Shown one piece after another: positions 24,465-34,162 of a stretch of DNA of 39,329 nucleotides. This stretch comes from an uncultured Hyphomicrobiales bacterium (lineage in GTDB: Bacteria > Pseudomonadota > Alphaproteobacteria > Rhizobiales > Beijerinckiaceae). The notes under the pieces were generated by a model, which was not told the DNA's origin, did not search any database, and was given only the letters and a program-made list of their open reading frames with translations. Where the stretch lies: assembly GCA_903900975.1 (NCBI GenBank), contig CAIUPE010000149.1, positions 1 through 39,329 on the forward strand, read 5' to 3'. Position 1 is the first letter of the stretch; the number at the start of each line of letters is the position of its first letter. The translations under genes were made by a program, and so were the position numbers.

Positions 24465-26447
24465 TTAGCCCAACCGAGCCAGCGCCTTCTCAACCACAGC
24501 CTCAGCCGTAATGCCGAAATGCGCATAGAGTTCCTTATAAGGCGCGCTGGCCCCGAAGCTGCTCATGCCGATGAAAATGCCGTCATTGCCAATCAGCGTA
24601 TCCCAGCCTTGGCGAACGGCGGCTTCAACACCAACCTTAACCTTGGCTGTACCAATCACCGACGCGCGATAGGCATCATCCTGACGAGCAAACATCTCGA
24701 AGCTTGGCACCGAGACAACGCGGGCTTTTACACCCTTGTCGGCAAGAGCCTTTTGCGCGGCAACCGCGATTTCCACTTCCGATCCGGTTGCAAAAATCGA
24801 CACTTGCGCCTCGCCATTGGCAGCAACGAGCTCGTAAGCACCCCGTGCCGATCTATTCTCAGGCTGCGCGCCCAGACGAAGCTGCGGTAGATTCTGGCGG
24901 GTAAGCGCCAAAATGCTCGGCGTACAGGTTTCCTTAAGCGCGATTTCCCAGCACTCCGCCGTCTCGACTACGTCTGCAGGACGGAAAACGTTCAAATTCG
25001 GCATTGCCCGTAAAGCGGCCAAATGTTCAACCGGCTGATGCGTCGGGCCATCTTCACCCAAGCCAATCGAGTCATGCGTCATGACCTGAATGGTCCTGAT
25101 CCCCATCAGAGCCGCAAGGCGGATCGAAGGGCGGCAATAATCGGTGAACACCATAAAGGTCGCGCCCGACGGAATGATACCGCCATGCAGCGCCATGCCG
25201 TTCATCGCCGCAGCCATGCCGTGCTCGCGAATGCCGTAATGGATATAACGACCAGCAAAATCGCCCGGTGACATCGCCGATATGTTTTTTGTCTTGGTGT
25301 TGTTGGAAGGCGTCAGATCGGCTGAACCGAGCACCAGTTCCGGCACCGCTTCGGTAATAACTTCAAGCGCCAACTCAGACGCCTTACGCGTTGCAACCGT
25401 CTGAGGCTCGGCGGCAAGCTTGGCCTTAAACGCCGCAATCGCAGCATCCAAAGCAGGCGAAGCCTTGCCCGCCATACGGCGTTCAAATTCGGCATGTTTT
25501 GGCGAGGCGGCAAGCCGCATCTTCCATTCCGCATGCGCGCCTTGCGACCGCTTGGCCGAACTGCGCCACGCCTCAAACACCTCGGCATCAACATGGAAAG
25601 GCTCAGTGGAAAGGCCCAAAGCGGCCTTGGCACCAGCGAGTTCTTCCGCACCCAATGGCTCGCCATGGGCTTTAGACGTACCCGCGCGCTTAGGCGCACC
25701 AAAGCCGATCACCGTCTTGCAGGCAATCAACGTTGGACGATTGGATTTTTGCGCGGCTTCGACCGCCTTCGCAATCGCATCCTGATCATGACCGTCGACT
25801 GCGGCCGTTGCCCAGCCTGCCGCTTCAAAGCGCTTGCGCTGGTCAACCGAGTCGGCAATCGAAAGCGGACCGTCAATGGAAATGCCGTTATCGTCCCACA
25901 ACACGATCAGCCGGTTAAGCTTCAAATGGCCAGCCAGCGCGATGGCTTCCTGCGAAATACCTTCCATGAGATCGCCATCGGACGCCAACACATAGGTGTA
26001 ATGATCGACGAGATCGGAAGAGAATTCAGCCGCCAAATGACGCTCGGCAAGCGCGAAGCCGACCGAGGTGGCAAGGCCTTGGCCAAGTGGACCGGTGGTC
26101 ATTTCTACGCCCGGCGTATGGCCCACTTCCGGATGACCCGGCGTTTTGGAACCCCATTGGCGGAAATTCTTGAGTTCATCCAGCGTCATGCCGGTGGTTC
26201 CGGTCAGATACAGGATAGAATAAAGTAGCATCGAGCCATGGCCCGCCGACAGGATAAACCGGTCGCGATCCGCCCAATGCGTGTCAGTTGGATCAAATTT
26301 CAGGAATTTCGTATAAATGACGGTGGCGATATCGGCTGCACCCATTGGCAGACCCGGATGACCGGACTTGGCCTTCTCGACCCCGTCCATCGAAAGCCCG
26401 CGAATGGCGTTGGCCATGCGGTGCGCAAGATCGCTCGAACCCATCAT
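24465..26447 (-). CDS. tkt: Transketolase
   Basis: A thiamine-diphosphate enzyme of the pentose-phosphate pathway, exchanging C2 units. The chosen start gives 660 residues, the usual length. Features are [31 protein letters not shown] near the start, the ThDP motif [32 protein letters not shown], and the pyrimidine domain block [30 protein letters not shown] stands 4 bases before ATG 26445-26447 and 7 before the adjacent ATG 26442-26444, so either may be used; the longer frame to 26483 is not supported. It marks the upstream end of the conserved central-carbon block. Confidence 0.97.
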   Translation of the reverse strand: MMGSSDLAHRMANAIRGLSMDGVEKAKSGHPGLPMGAADIATVIYTKFLKFDPTDTHWADRDRFILSAGHGSMLLYSILYLTGTTGMTLDELKNFRQWGSKTPGHPEVGHTPGVEMTTGPLGQGLATSVGFALAERHLAAEFSSDLVDHYTYVLASDGDLMEGISQEAIALAGHLKLNRLIVLWDDNGISIDGPLSIADSVDQRKRFEAAGWATAAVDGHDQDAIAKAVEAAQKSNRPTLIACKTVIGFGAPKRAGTSKAHGEPLGAEELAGAKAALGLSTEPFHVDAEVFEAWRSSAKRSQGAHAEWKMRLAASPKHAEFERRMAGKASPALDAAIAAFKAKLAAEPQTVATRKASELALEVITEAVPELVLGSADLTPSNNTKTKNISAMSPGDFAGRYIHYGIREHGMAAAMNGMALHGGIIPSGATFMVFTDYCRPSIRLAALMGIRTIQVMTHDSIGLGEDGPTHQPVEHLAALRAMPNLNVFRPADVVETAECWEIALKETCTPSILALTRQNLPQLRLGAQPENRSARGAYELVAANGEAQVSIFATGSEVEIAVAAQKALADKGVKARVVSVPSFEMFARQDDAYRASVIGTAKVKVGVEAAVRQGWDTLIGNDGIFIGMSSFGASAPYKELYAHFGITAEAVVEKALARLG

Positions 26448-26576
26448 GTAATCCTTTTGTAGAATGTCGGGGACTGATAGCACCTCATCCCCTCAAGTCA
26501 ATGTGCAGGTGCAGCATAATGTCGTGAAACTGACGGAAAAAGCTGGAAAGGCGACCTTGCGGACGCGCATTCCACT

Positions 26577-27053
26577 CTACCGTTTCTTCAATGCAATCCC
26601 TTGCCCGGCATCATCGGGCATCGGCAGCGCGGCGTGGTCTTGAGCAATGGCCTCAATCTGCTCCCGCACCCCTTCTGGAAAAGCAGCAATTTTCGGCCCC
26701 GACTGATCAACCGACGCCAATAATTGCTCGCACGTGGCCAGCAACGTGCCATCCGTCCCGTGGCGCAGCCATTGATAGAGGCGGATGCGCTTCGCATCCA
26801 TGTCCAAAATCTGGCCCGTCACCTTGAGAGCTGCGCCTTCCTTCACCTCCTGATGATAGCGCATCTGCATAGCGAGGGTAAAAATCGTGTGGTTGGTCGC
26901 AACCCGCCCCGCTTCATCAAGGCCAACCGTGCCCATAAAGGCATCGATCGCCCGTGAGAACGGGATTGCATAGGCCGCATCGTTCATATGGCCGTTATAA
27001 TCGACCCAATCGGGTAGAACGGTTGCGTCGTAAAGATGGAGGGGAGCTGTCAT
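26577..27053 (-). CDS. Hotdog-fold thioesterase, probable betainyl-CoA thioesterase
   Basis: 158 residues. DYNGHMNDAAY at 18-28 is the conserved helix start of 4-hydroxybenzoyl-CoA/YbgC-like thioesterases, with a central block MRYHQEVKEGAALKVTGQILDMDAKRIRLYQWL. Its ATG shares one base with the stop of the carnitine dehydrogenase gene (TAATG), so the two are translationally coupled. In Pseudomonas a thioesterase beside carnitine dehydrogenase hydrolyses betainyl-CoA to glycine betaine, and in several rhizobia the same domain is fused to the dehydrogenase (established knowledge, from memory). The specific substrate here is inferred from context. A second thioesterase of the same type lies at 35323-35886. 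Confidence 0.85.
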   Translation of the reverse strand: MTAPLHLYDATVLPDWVDYNGHMNDAAYAIPFSRAIDAFMGTVGLDEAGRVATNHTIFTLAMQMRYHQEVKEGAALKVTGQILDMDAKRIRLYQWLRHGTDGTLLATCEQLLASVDQSGPKIAAFPEGVREQIEAIAQDHAALPMPDDAGQGIALKKR

Positions 27054-28015
27054 TAGATGTGATCCGGGCGGCCTTCCGCCTCTGGCCAGTAGTTTTTCAC
27101 GAGCTTCAAAAGGTCATTCAGGAAGGCATCGCGGCGGCGCTCCAATTCCTTCACCGAGCGACCATCGGCCTGATGTTCGCAGCCGTCGACAATCTTGTCG
27201 ATGATCTCGTCGGTCAGCTCCGGTGCGGGCGTATAGGAATAAGGCATTTTCAGCGCCGGGCCGAACTGGTGCATGAAATGCCGCATTCCGGCATCGCCGC
27301 CAGCCAGCTGGAAGGTGAGGAACGTCCCCATCAAAGACCAGCGCAGACCGCAGCCATACACAACTGCCGCGTCGATTTCCTCGGTGGTGGCGACATCTTC
27401 CTTGATCAGCCACAGCGCCTCGCGCCAGAGCGCTTCCATCAACCGATCGGCGATAAAGCCTTCGATTTCCTTTCGCACATGCAGCGGGCGCATACCGATG
27501 CGGCGATAAAACGCCTTGGCGGCCTCAACCGAGGCTGGCGAAGTCTTCACCCCGGCCACGATCTCGACGAGGGGCAGCAAATAGACCGGATTAAACGGAT
27601 GGCCCACGACGATGCGATCTGGATTTTTGCACAGCGATTGCAGGCTGGTCGGCAATAGATAAGAGGTCGAGGAGGCAATTACGACACCGGGCTTGGCCGC
27701 AGCATCAATCCCGGCGAGAAGCTTTTGCTTCAATTCTTCGCGTTCCGGCGCGTTTTCCTGCACGAAATCAGCGTCTTTCACCGCATCCGCCACCGAGGCC
27801 ATAAAGGTCAGGCGCGACTGGCTGGCACCGGGCGCAAGGCCCGCCGTCTCGAGCGCAGGCCAGGCATTGGCTACCGCCGCACGGATTTTGGCTTCGCCAT
27901 CAGGGGCCGGATCAAACGCCAACACATCAATGCCATGGGCCAGACAACGCGCCGCCCAGCCGGAGCCGATAACGCCCGAACCGATAATGGCGACCTTTTG
28001 GATGGATGAGGACAT
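27053..28015 (-). CDS. lcdH: L-carnitine 3-dehydrogenase
   Basis: Oxidises L-carnitine to 3-dehydrocarnitine with NAD+. The 320 residues belong to the 3-hydroxyacyl-CoA dehydrogenase superfamily, with NAD-binding IGSGVIGSGW (11-20), the catalytic His in VVGHPFNPVYLLPLVEIV (H139) and the dimer-domain helix GFIADRLMEALWREALWLI. That combination and the 320-residue size are those of the non-fused carnitine dehydrogenases. A coupled thioesterase and a BKACE gene in the same cluster support carnitine as substrate over a CoA ester. It is divergent from the EamA transporter gene. Confidence 0.93.
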   Translation of the reverse strand: MSSSIQKVAIIGSGVIGSGWAARCLAHGIDVLAFDPAPDGEAKIRAAVANAWPALETAGLAPGASQSRLTFMASVADAVKDADFVQENAPEREELKQKLLAGIDAAAKPGVVIASSTSYLLPTSLQSLCKNPDRIVVGHPFNPVYLLPLVEIVAGVKTSPASVEAAKAFYRRIGMRPLHVRKEIEGFIADRLMEALWREALWLIKEDVATTEEIDAAVVYGCGLRWSLMGTFLTFQLAGGDAGMRHFMHQFGPALKMPYSYTPAPELTDEIIDKIVDGCEHQADGRSVKELERRRDAFLNDLLKLVKNYWPEAEGRPDHI

Positions 28016-28246
28016 GACTTAAGTGCTCCCTGAATCTGATACAGCTAACTCCCAATAGAGCCGAAAGCGGGCAGAAGCGAAAGTCCCAGTCCGACCGCGA
28101 ATAGACGCCCTGCGACAGGTTGTCCCCCAAAGACCTCATGTCGCGGCGAAGCGCAGGCATGTCTTTTTAGCGCACGCCATGAGCAGACGACTCACGTTAG
28201 GGTTAAACCATGCTGTCCCCCGACAATGCCCACAAAGGTTGCCTCC

Positions 28247-29158
28247 ATGTCCGCGTTAGCTGAAACGGCCCAAGAGCTTGCCCACCGCAAAGCCCGCAGC
28301 AAGCGTTGGCGTGGCATCACCTATGTCGCGATTGCGGCATTGATGTGGAGCACCGCGGGCATTTGGGTGCGGTATCTGACGCTTGATATCTGGACCATCC
28401 AAGCCGGTCGCGCGCTATGCGGTTCGCTCTCGCTGTTCGTCTATCTCTTGTTTAGCGAACGTCGCGCGATCGCTTCCACCTTCGGTACCATTAATTTGGC
28501 GGGCTATATTGTTGTGCCCATCAATGCGCTGGGCATGGCCGCCTATATGATGGCGCTGAACTGGACCACCGTTGCAGATGTGATGATCGTCTACACCACA
28601 CTACCCTTCGTGGTGGCCCTTGTCGGCTGGATCTGGATGCGCGAACGCGTCAAAATGCGCACGATGTTTGCCAGTGCCATCGCCCTTTCGGGTGTAACGT
28701 TTATGGTGGGCGGCTCATATCAGACCGGCACCGTGAAGGGGGATTTAGCCGCCTTTGTGATGGTGGTGAGTTTTGCGGGCCTCGTTATTCTCTCGCGCCG
28801 CTATCCCAAAATGTCGATGCCGGCCCATTCAATTTTGTCAGGACTTGTCTGCTTTGCGGTGGCTTGGCCGATGGCCAATTTTTCGACTTTAACGCTGAAC
28901 GATGCCCTTTTACTGCTGATTTTAGGCTCGATCACCATTGGCGTCGCAAACGTGTTGTATATGCGGGGTGTGGCGCTGATCCCCCCCGCCGAAGCGGGCC
29001 TGATTGGATTGCTCGACACCATCATCGCACCCATCTGGGTGTTTTGGATCTTCAACGAACGTCCCGCTGACGGTGCCCTGATCGGAGGCCTTATTGTTTT
29101 GGCAGCGGTGGTGTTTCAGATTTTGGGCGAGGGCAAAGCCGTTGGAAGTAGGGATTAG
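28247..29158 (+). CDS. EamA/DMT-family transporter
   Basis: 303 residues with ten predicted membrane helices in two EamA repeats (about 26-155 and 165-300). The first repeat contains YVAIAALMWSTAGIWVRYLTLDIW and YMMALNWTTVADVMIVYTTLPFVVALVGWIWMRERV; the second contains LYMRGVALIPPAEAGLIGLLDTIIAPIWVFWIFNERP. Such proteins move small metabolites, often outward; the substrate is unknown. ATG 28247 with AAAGG about 8 bases before it was preferred to ATG 28226. It lies inside the carnitine cluster and is divergent from lcdH. The stop codon lies inside a G-rich heptad repeat. Confidence 0.88.
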   Translation: MSALAETAQELAHRKARSKRWRGITYVAIAALMWSTAGIWVRYLTLDIWTIQAGRALCGSLSLFVYLLFSERRAIASTFGTINLAGYIVVPINALGMAAYMMALNWTTVADVMIVYTTLPFVVALVGWIWMRERVKMRTMFASAIALSGVTFMVGGSYQTGTVKGDLAAFVMVVSFAGLVILSRRYPKMSMPAHSILSGLVCFAVAWPMANFSTLTLNDALLLLILGSITIGVANVLYMRGVALIPPAEAGLIGLLDTIIAPIWVFWIFNERPADGALIGGLIVLAAVVFQILGEGKAVGSRD

Positions 29159-29232
29159 GGATTAGGGCGTAGGGCGTAAGAAAAATATTTCACCCGCTAA
29201 AATCGACACCCTACACCCTACACCCTACACCC
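29151..29232. repeat. Telomere-like heptad repeat with G-quadruplex motifs on both strands
   Basis: On the plus strand 29151-29174 reads four GGG tracts spaced by exactly four bases (ATTA, ATTA, CGTA). At 29209-29232 four CCC tracts are spaced by TACA, giving GGG-TGTA x3-GGG on the minus strand. The two arms are imperfect inverted copies with a 7-base period and a 34-base spacer, so a long stem or two G-quadruplexes could form. The EamA stop codon lies in the left arm and the caiD stop abuts the right arm. Confidence 0.8.
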
Positions 29233-30018
29233 TCACTTGCCCTTCCACTCCGGCTTACGCTTCTCGGAGAAGGCCAAAGGCCCTTCAAGCGCATCTTCCG
29301 AGCGGATCATCGCGTCATAGGGGGGAATGGTGCCTGATCGCATCAGCGCATAGCCAGCCTTCACATCCAGCGGCAATGTCGCCTTGATCACAGCCTTGAT
29401 GGCTTTGAGCGCCAAAGGCGCATTGACCGCCACCGTTTGAGCGAGCGTGCGGGCTTCCGTCATCAGATCGGCTTTGGCAACCACTTTGTTCACAAGCCCC
29501 CACCGCAACGCCTCGTCAGCGCCCATGCGGCGGGCGGTCATCAGCATTTCCATCGCAATCGGAAGCGGCAAGCGCTTTGGCAGACGCAGCACACCACCAG
29601 CATCCGCCATAATGCCGAGCGTCACTTCGGTCAGCGCGAATTCCGCCGTATCGGCCGCCACGATGAGATCGGCGGCAAGCGCCAATTCAAATCCGCCGCC
29701 AAAGGCCAAACCATTGACCGCGGCGATTACCGGCTTATCGAGATCCCATAATTCGGTCAGGCCTGCAAAACCGCCGGGGCCGTGATCGGCATCGACCGCC
29801 TCGCCTTCCGCGCCCGCTTTCAAATCCCAACCGGCCGAGAAAAAGCGGCCCTCGCCACCCGTGAGAATGGCAACGGATAAAGTCGGATCATCGCGAAATT
29901 CCGCAAAGGCAGCATAAAGCGCTTGGCTTGTCGGTACATTGATTGCGTTGGCCTTTGGCCGATCCAGCGTGATTTCAAAAACCGCACCGTCGCGGCGTGT
30001 CGTTACAGGGAATGTCAT
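29233..30018 (-). CDS. caiD: Carnitinyl-CoA dehydratase / crotonobetainyl-CoA hydratase
   Basis: Reversibly hydrates crotonobetainyl-CoA to L-carnitinyl-CoA. The 261 residues of the crotonase family resemble E. coli CaiD closely as remembered: [79 protein letters not shown] and [15 protein letters not shown]. The catalytic Glu pair, E111 and E131, falls at the same numbers as in CaiD. Its ATG overlaps the stop of the acyl-CoA synthetase gene (ATGA), so both are made together. The assignment is stronger than a generic enoyl-CoA hydratase, both by motif and by context. Confidence 0.92.
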   Translation of the reverse strand: MTFPVTTRRDGAVFEITLDRPKANAINVPTSQALYAAFAEFRDDPTLSVAILTGGEGRFFSAGWDLKAGAEGEAVDADHGPGGFAGLTELWDLDKPVIAAVNGLAFGGGFELALAADLIVAADTAEFALTEVTLGIMADAGGVLRLPKRLPLPIAMEMLMTARRMGADEALRWGLVNKVVAKADLMTEARTLAQTVAVNAPLALKAIKAVIKATLPLDVKAGYALMRSGTIPPYDAMIRSEDALEGPLAFSEKRKPEWKGK

Positions 30019-32072
30019 TGCGGTGCTCCATCAGCAAGGCGGATCATGGCGTCAACGGCCACCGCACCCTGTTCGAGAATCAGAATAGGATTGGCATCGA
30101 GTTCTAACAAATGATCCCGCTCGGCACTGGCATAGGCCGCAACCGCCATAATCGCGTCAATCGCCGCTGTGCGATCCCCCTTCGCCCGCCCGCGAAAGCC
30201 CGCAACCAGATGGGCGAGTTTCAATCCGTCAAAAGCACGCTCCACTTCCGCGCGGCTTGTGGGCAGCAGAACGGACGCGGCATCTTTTAATAGCTCCACC
30301 AGTATACCGCCTGAGCCAAAGGTCAAAGTCGGGCCAAACAGTGGGTCACGCGCCACGCCGACAATCATCTCAGCCACAACACCTGTCTGCATCGCCTCGA
30401 CCAACATCTGATCGGAAAGATGCGCCATAGCTTTTGCCGCCTCGATCGCCGATACACGATCCTTGAGGTTAAGCTTAACCGCGCCGGCTTCCGTCTTATG
30501 CGCAATCGTATCGGACACCGCTTTAACGACCACCGGATAGCCAATGGAATCCGCCGCATTGCCAACGTCTGACACAGTAACCACGCGGCTTTTCGGCACC
30601 ATTAGACCATGCTTGGCGAGCAATGCCTTGCCGGTGGGTTCATCCAGCATCCGAACCGCGCGACCAATCGCAGCCGCTCTTTGCAACGGCTCAGCCCTCG
30701 GCCTTGCCCGAACTGCGCCGATTTCGGCGGCAATACGGATGGCTTCCATACATTCACTAATGCCCTGCATCGGCGCAATATGCGACGCGATCATGCGGGC
30801 ACCCACCGACTCGGGCATGGATTCAGGCAGCGAGGACACCAGCGCCGCTTTGGCCCCTGTCGCCCTCTGTGCGGCTTCAAAAGCTTGCAACGTCACATCC
30901 CAACTTGAAGCATCGCATCGGTCGGCGCGGGGGAAATCAAGTACTAGCAGGTTCATTGCATAACCTGAGCCCAGCATCGCCGAAAACGTAGCGGTCGAGG
31001 CCTCCAGATTGCCCCAGATATAAGTGTGATAATCCAGCGGATTAGCGAGCGGAACTTTAGGGCCAAGCGCGTCAAACAGTTTGATTTCAGACGCTTTGGG
31101 CAGCGGCGGCGTGGGCAGGCCCGCATCAGAGGCGAGATCCGCCACCAATCCCGCTTCACCGCCCGAGCAGCTCATCGACGATACCGTATGGCCTGAAAGC
31201 GGCCCATGCACATGCAGCAATTTCAGCGTTTCGAGGAAGACGGACACATCTTTCGCCCGACCAATGCCGAAGCGGGCAAACAGCGCGTCAAACAAGGCAT
31301 CGGAACCGGCCAGCGACGAGGTGTGCGACATCGTCAAAGCGGCCCCCGCCTCCGAGCGGCCCGTTTTGATCGCCACAATCGGCACGCCCTTTTCAAGCGC
31401 GCGCAAGGCGGCTTTCGAGAACCGCTCGATATCGTCGAGGCCTTCAATATGCAATCCGATGGCAGTGACGCGGTCATCGTCAAGCAGCGTCTCGATCATC
31501 TCGCCGAGATCGCCCTTGGCCTTGTTGCCCGCCGAGATCAAATAGGCAATCGGCAGACTGCGCGCCTGCATCGTCAGGTTCAGCCCGATATTGCCCGATT
31601 GCGTGACAATCGCCACGCCGCGCTCAACCGCCAAGCCACCATGTTGATCGGGCCAGAGCGCTGCCCCGTCAAGATAATTCAGCAGGCCGTAACAATTCGG
31701 GCCAAGCAAAGCGAGATCACCGGAAACCGCCACCAATTGCGCCTGAAGCGCCGCACCCTCGGGCCCAACTTCGGCGAAGCCCGAGGCATAACACACCGCA
31801 CCCCCCGCCCCCATTTGAGCAAGAGCAGCCACCGCCTCAATCGTTGCCTCACGCGGCACGGCGATGAAGGCGGCATCCGGCACGCCCGGCAATGCAGCAA
31901 GCGATGCAAAGGTTTTGCGACCGGCAATCTCGGGGCGCTTCGGGTTAACCGGCCAGATATCGCCCGTAAAACCAATGCGCTCGCATTGACGGATCACTTC
32001 GGCGGCTTCCCTCCCCCCCATCACGACCAGGGAACGCGGCGACAGCAGACGGGCAAGATTGGAGCGGCTCAT
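30015..32072 (-). CDS. NDP-forming acyl-CoA synthetase (acetate-CoA ligase family), probable betaine-type acid:CoA ligase
   Basis: 685 residues with the alpha-beta fused layout: a CoA-binding Rossmann domain (about 1-135), succinyl-CoA-ligase-like flavodoxin domains (about 145-440, [26 protein letters not shown]) and a C-terminal ATP-grasp domain (about 480-685, [51 protein letters not shown]). The phosphate-carrying His is H250 in [10 protein letters not shown]. The family makes acyl-CoA from acid + CoA + ATP with ADP release and is reversible. Coupling to caiD implies gamma-butyrobetaine, crotonobetaine or carnitine as the acid; this is inference. It stands in place of AMP-forming CaiC and CoA-transferase CaiB. 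Confidence 0.88.
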   Translation of the reverse strand: MSRSNLARLLSPRSLVVMGGREAAEVIRQCERIGFTGDIWPVNPKRPEIAGRKTFASLAALPGVPDAAFIAVPREATIEAVAALAQMGAGGAVCYASGFAEVGPEGAALQAQLVAVSGDLALLGPNCYGLLNYLDGAALWPDQHGGLAVERGVAIVTQSGNIGLNLTMQARSLPIAYLISAGNKAKGDLGEMIETLLDDDRVTAIGLHIEGLDDIERFSKAALRALEKGVPIVAIKTGRSEAGAALTMSHTSSLAGSDALFDALFARFGIGRAKDVSVFLETLKLLHVHGPLSGHTVSSMSCSGGEAGLVADLASDAGLPTPPLPKASEIKLFDALGPKVPLANPLDYHTYIWGNLEASTATFSAMLGSGYAMNLLVLDFPRADRCDASSWDVTLQAFEAAQRATGAKAALVSSLPESMPESVGARMIASHIAPMQGISECMEAIRIAAEIGAVRARPRAEPLQRAAAIGRAVRMLDEPTGKALLAKHGLMVPKSRVVTVSDVGNAADSIGYPVVVKAVSDTIAHKTEAGAVKLNLKDRVSAIEAAKAMAHLSDQMLVEAMQTGVVAEMIVGVARDPLFGPTLTFGSGGILVELLKDAASVLLPTSRAEVERAFDGLKLAHLVAGFRGRAKGDRTAAIDAIMAVAAYASAERDHLLELDANPILILEQGAVAVDAMIRLADGAPQ

Positions 32073-32262
32073 AAGGGGTAATTCCCGAAAAGGACACTGG
32101 ATTAAACCAACTTACTATCGTCTCCCGCGGCGAAAAGCGATGCGTCCGAAGCGACGATCATACCGCCACGCGCGACACTTGGCCAAGCTAGCTTGCATCA
32201 ATTTCATACATGCCGTAACGTCATTTTTTAAATCTTAGCAGGCGGGCGGATCGTTTGGACGC

Positions 32263-33126
32263 ATGAAACTTCTGGTCGCGATACCGCATTACTTCAAGCC
32301 AAAGCCCAATTCACGACACTCTTCCACCGACGGCACGCGACGCGAGCAACGGATGAGGGCGATTAAAGATGTCATCCTAAGTTATCGCGGTCTATTCGGC
32401 GGCGCCTCCAAACTCAACATCAATACGCTGAAATTAGAGCCACATCTCGGCCCCGATATCGAGGTGCGGATCGTTGTTGTAGTGCAGGGCGACGATCATG
32501 TGCTTGATCGGGAATTTTGCAATCAGCATCAGGTTTCGGTAGCAAACGTCAAACTGGCTGATCCGAGGCTGTTAGGCTTCGCCGTTCAAAATCTATTGGC
32601 CGAGAACCGCTCACACTTCGATTATTTTGTGTTTTGCGAAGACGATTTGCGGATGCATGATCCACTGTTTTTCAGTAAGCTTGAGTGGTTCAATGCCTCA
32701 TTCGGATGGCAGAGGCTGTTAATGCCCAACCGGGTCGAATGGAACGCGCAAATCCCGACGGTGAAAACCTATATTGACGGCGATTTATTGCCAAAGCACG
32801 TCCAGCATTACCTTGATGCCCTGCCCGATGAAGCGTTTCTGAAAGCTACTGCCTTTTTGCATCCCCTCCGTTTTGAGCGCACGCGCAATCCGCATGCGGG
32901 CTTTTTCGCTTTGTCGTCTGATCAGATGCACTACTGGGTGCAACAACCTCATTTCGGCGACGGCGATTTGAGCTTTTTCACCCCGCTCGAAAGCTCGGCA
33001 ACGCTAGGTGTGATGAAGACTTTTCCGATTTACAAAGCGGCTGGAAGAGACGCCGGCTTTTTAGAGCTGGAACACCTTGATGACCGCTATTCGGTCTATG
33101 GTATTCCAGCGCCATCAAAGGCGTAA
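32263..33126 (+). CDS. Unknown protein, glycosyltransferase-like
   Basis: 287 residues starting MKLLVAIPHYFKPK, which looks like the first strand of a GT-A fold. FVFCEDDLRMHDP near residues 122-134 is a plausible DxD-type metal/nucleotide motif, and several His/Asp-rich stretches follow. No membrane segment or signal peptide is seen. I do not recognise a precise family; a family-2-like glycosyltransferase acting in the cytosol is the best guess. It is divergent from the acyl-CoA synthetase gene and has its own strong terminator, so it is probably unrelated to carnitine use. Confidence 0.55.
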   Translation: MKLLVAIPHYFKPKPNSRHSSTDGTRREQRMRAIKDVILSYRGLFGGASKLNINTLKLEPHLGPDIEVRIVVVVQGDDHVLDREFCNQHQVSVANVKLADPRLLGFAVQNLLAENRSHFDYFVFCEDDLRMHDPLFFSKLEWFNASFGWQRLLMPNRVEWNAQIPTVKTYIDGDLLPKHVQHYLDALPDEAFLKATAFLHPLRFERTRNPHAGFFALSSDQMHYWVQQPHFGDGDLSFFTPLESSATLGVMKTFPIYKAAGRDAGFLELEHLDDRYSVYGIPAPSKA

Positions 33127-33133
33127 ACAAAAT

Positions 33134-33190
33134 GGACCGCGAGCCTCCCGGCTCGCTTTTTAAGAATGCGAGCCGGAAGGCTCGCGGTCC
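33134..33190. terminator. 23-bp inverted repeat made of two nested hairpins (bidirectional terminator)
   Basis: Arms 33134-33156 and 33168-33190 are complementary at 22 of 23 positions around an 11-base T-rich spacer. Each arm is itself a hairpin, GCGAGCC-4 bases-GGCTCGC. The left hairpin is followed by TTTTT on the plus strand, an intrinsic terminator for the gene ending at 33126. The right arm can serve the convergent methyltransferase gene that ends at 33201. Confidence 0.8.
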
Positions 33191-33200
33191 TAGGCTTCCC

Positions 33201-34142
33201 TTATCGGCTTTTGCGGAACTCTTCCGCCGCCCGCACTGCTTCCTCAATATGCGGCAAACCCAACCCGCAGCAGCCGCCGAGCATCTGTACACCAGATGCC
33301 AGCCATTGCCGCGCAAACACGCCATATTCATGCGGTGGAATAATATCGACAAAGCGCCAGCCTGGCATTTCGAAATAACCTGAGTCGGGATAGGCCATCA
33401 GCGGGCCGTTGAAATGCTGCTTCAATTCTTCCAATGCCGTGCCAATGATCTCGGAGCCCGTGTGCATCAAACCTGCTGCATCAATGCCGGTCTTGGGAAT
33501 GAGAGACGCGATATCGCTAATCGGCAAATCATCGAAATGGTGGAAGCTGACCACCTTGCCCTCTTTGCTCCGCCGCGCGCTCATACCGAAAAAAACCGGC
33601 AGGCCGGTGGATGTCGCCGCTTCAACCGCGAGTTTCACCCGCGCGGGCTCATACATCATTTCCAGCATGATGAGTTCGGCACCCGCCTTTTTAGCAGTAT
33701 GCACGAGCGCATGAAATGCATCGCTGATTTCAGTCGACGACGGAATTTTCGCGGGATCGATCACCGCCGTTCCCGCCGACATCGGCACCATATGCGAGAG
33801 CGAAGCGGCAACCACCACCTCGGGCCGTCCCGATTGCGCGCGCGCTTTTAACGCCGCCTCAACCGCGCGCTCGATGATTTCTTCCGAGCGATCCGCAAGC
33901 CCCGCATCCTTCAGCATCAAACGCGAGGCCGCATAGGTGTTCGACGTCACGATATCCGATCCCGCGCGGATATAATCAGAATGAATCTCGGTCAGGATAT
34001 GATCGTTTTCAAGCGTCGCCGGGCCGCACCAACCGGCAGGATCCATCGGCGCGCCACGCCGTTCAAGCTCGGTGCCGGTCGCACCATCGAGAACGATGAT
34101 ATCGCCGTCGGCAAGACGCTGCTTCAGTTTGGCATAGGCCAT
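33201..34142 (-). CDS. Homocysteine S-methyltransferase family protein (probable betaine-homocysteine methyltransferase)
   Basis: 313 residues of the zinc-dependent (pfam02574-type) barrel: LDGATGTELERRG (substrate loop), SDIVTSNTYAASRLMLKDAG, ELIMLEMMYEPARVKLAVEAA and the C-terminal zinc pair GGCCG (C291, C292). At the position of the first zinc Cys in BHMT (the VNC block) this protein has GLMHTG, that is His227. Expected reaction: a methyl group from glycine betaine to homocysteine, giving dimethylglycine and methionine. ATG 34140-34142 with GAGGA 8 bases before it was chosen over the longer frame to 34259, which runs into the preceding gene. Context (carnitine to betaine) supports betaine as donor; the His ligand leaves room for another methyl donor. 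Confidence 0.85.
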   Translation of the reverse strand: MAYAKLKQRLADGDIIVLDGATGTELERRGAPMDPAGWCGPATLENDHILTEIHSDYIRAGSDIVTSNTYAASRLMLKDAGLADRSEEIIERAVEAALKARAQSGRPEVVVAASLSHMVPMSAGTAVIDPAKIPSSTEISDAFHALVHTAKKAGAELIMLEMMYEPARVKLAVEAATSTGLPVFFGMSARRSKEGKVVSFHHFDDLPISDIASLIPKTGIDAAGLMHTGSEIIGTALEELKQHFNGPLMAYPDSGYFEMPGWRFVDIIPPHEYGVFARQWLASGVQMLGGCCGLGLPHIEEAVRAAEEFRKSR

Positions 34143-34162
34143 CAGATGATCCTCAAAAAGGG

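Noticed and set aside
21085-26447. Calvin-cycle operon, because of the CbbA-type aldolase with tkt, gap and pgk
   Set aside because: No Rubisco, phosphoribulokinase or CbbR gene is present; this gene order is the ordinary central-carbon block of many Hyphomicrobiales.
31206-32081. Plus-strand frame of 291 codons opposite the acyl-CoA synthetase gene
   Set aside because: Arg/His-rich shadow of a clearly real gene on the other strand; no recognised motif.
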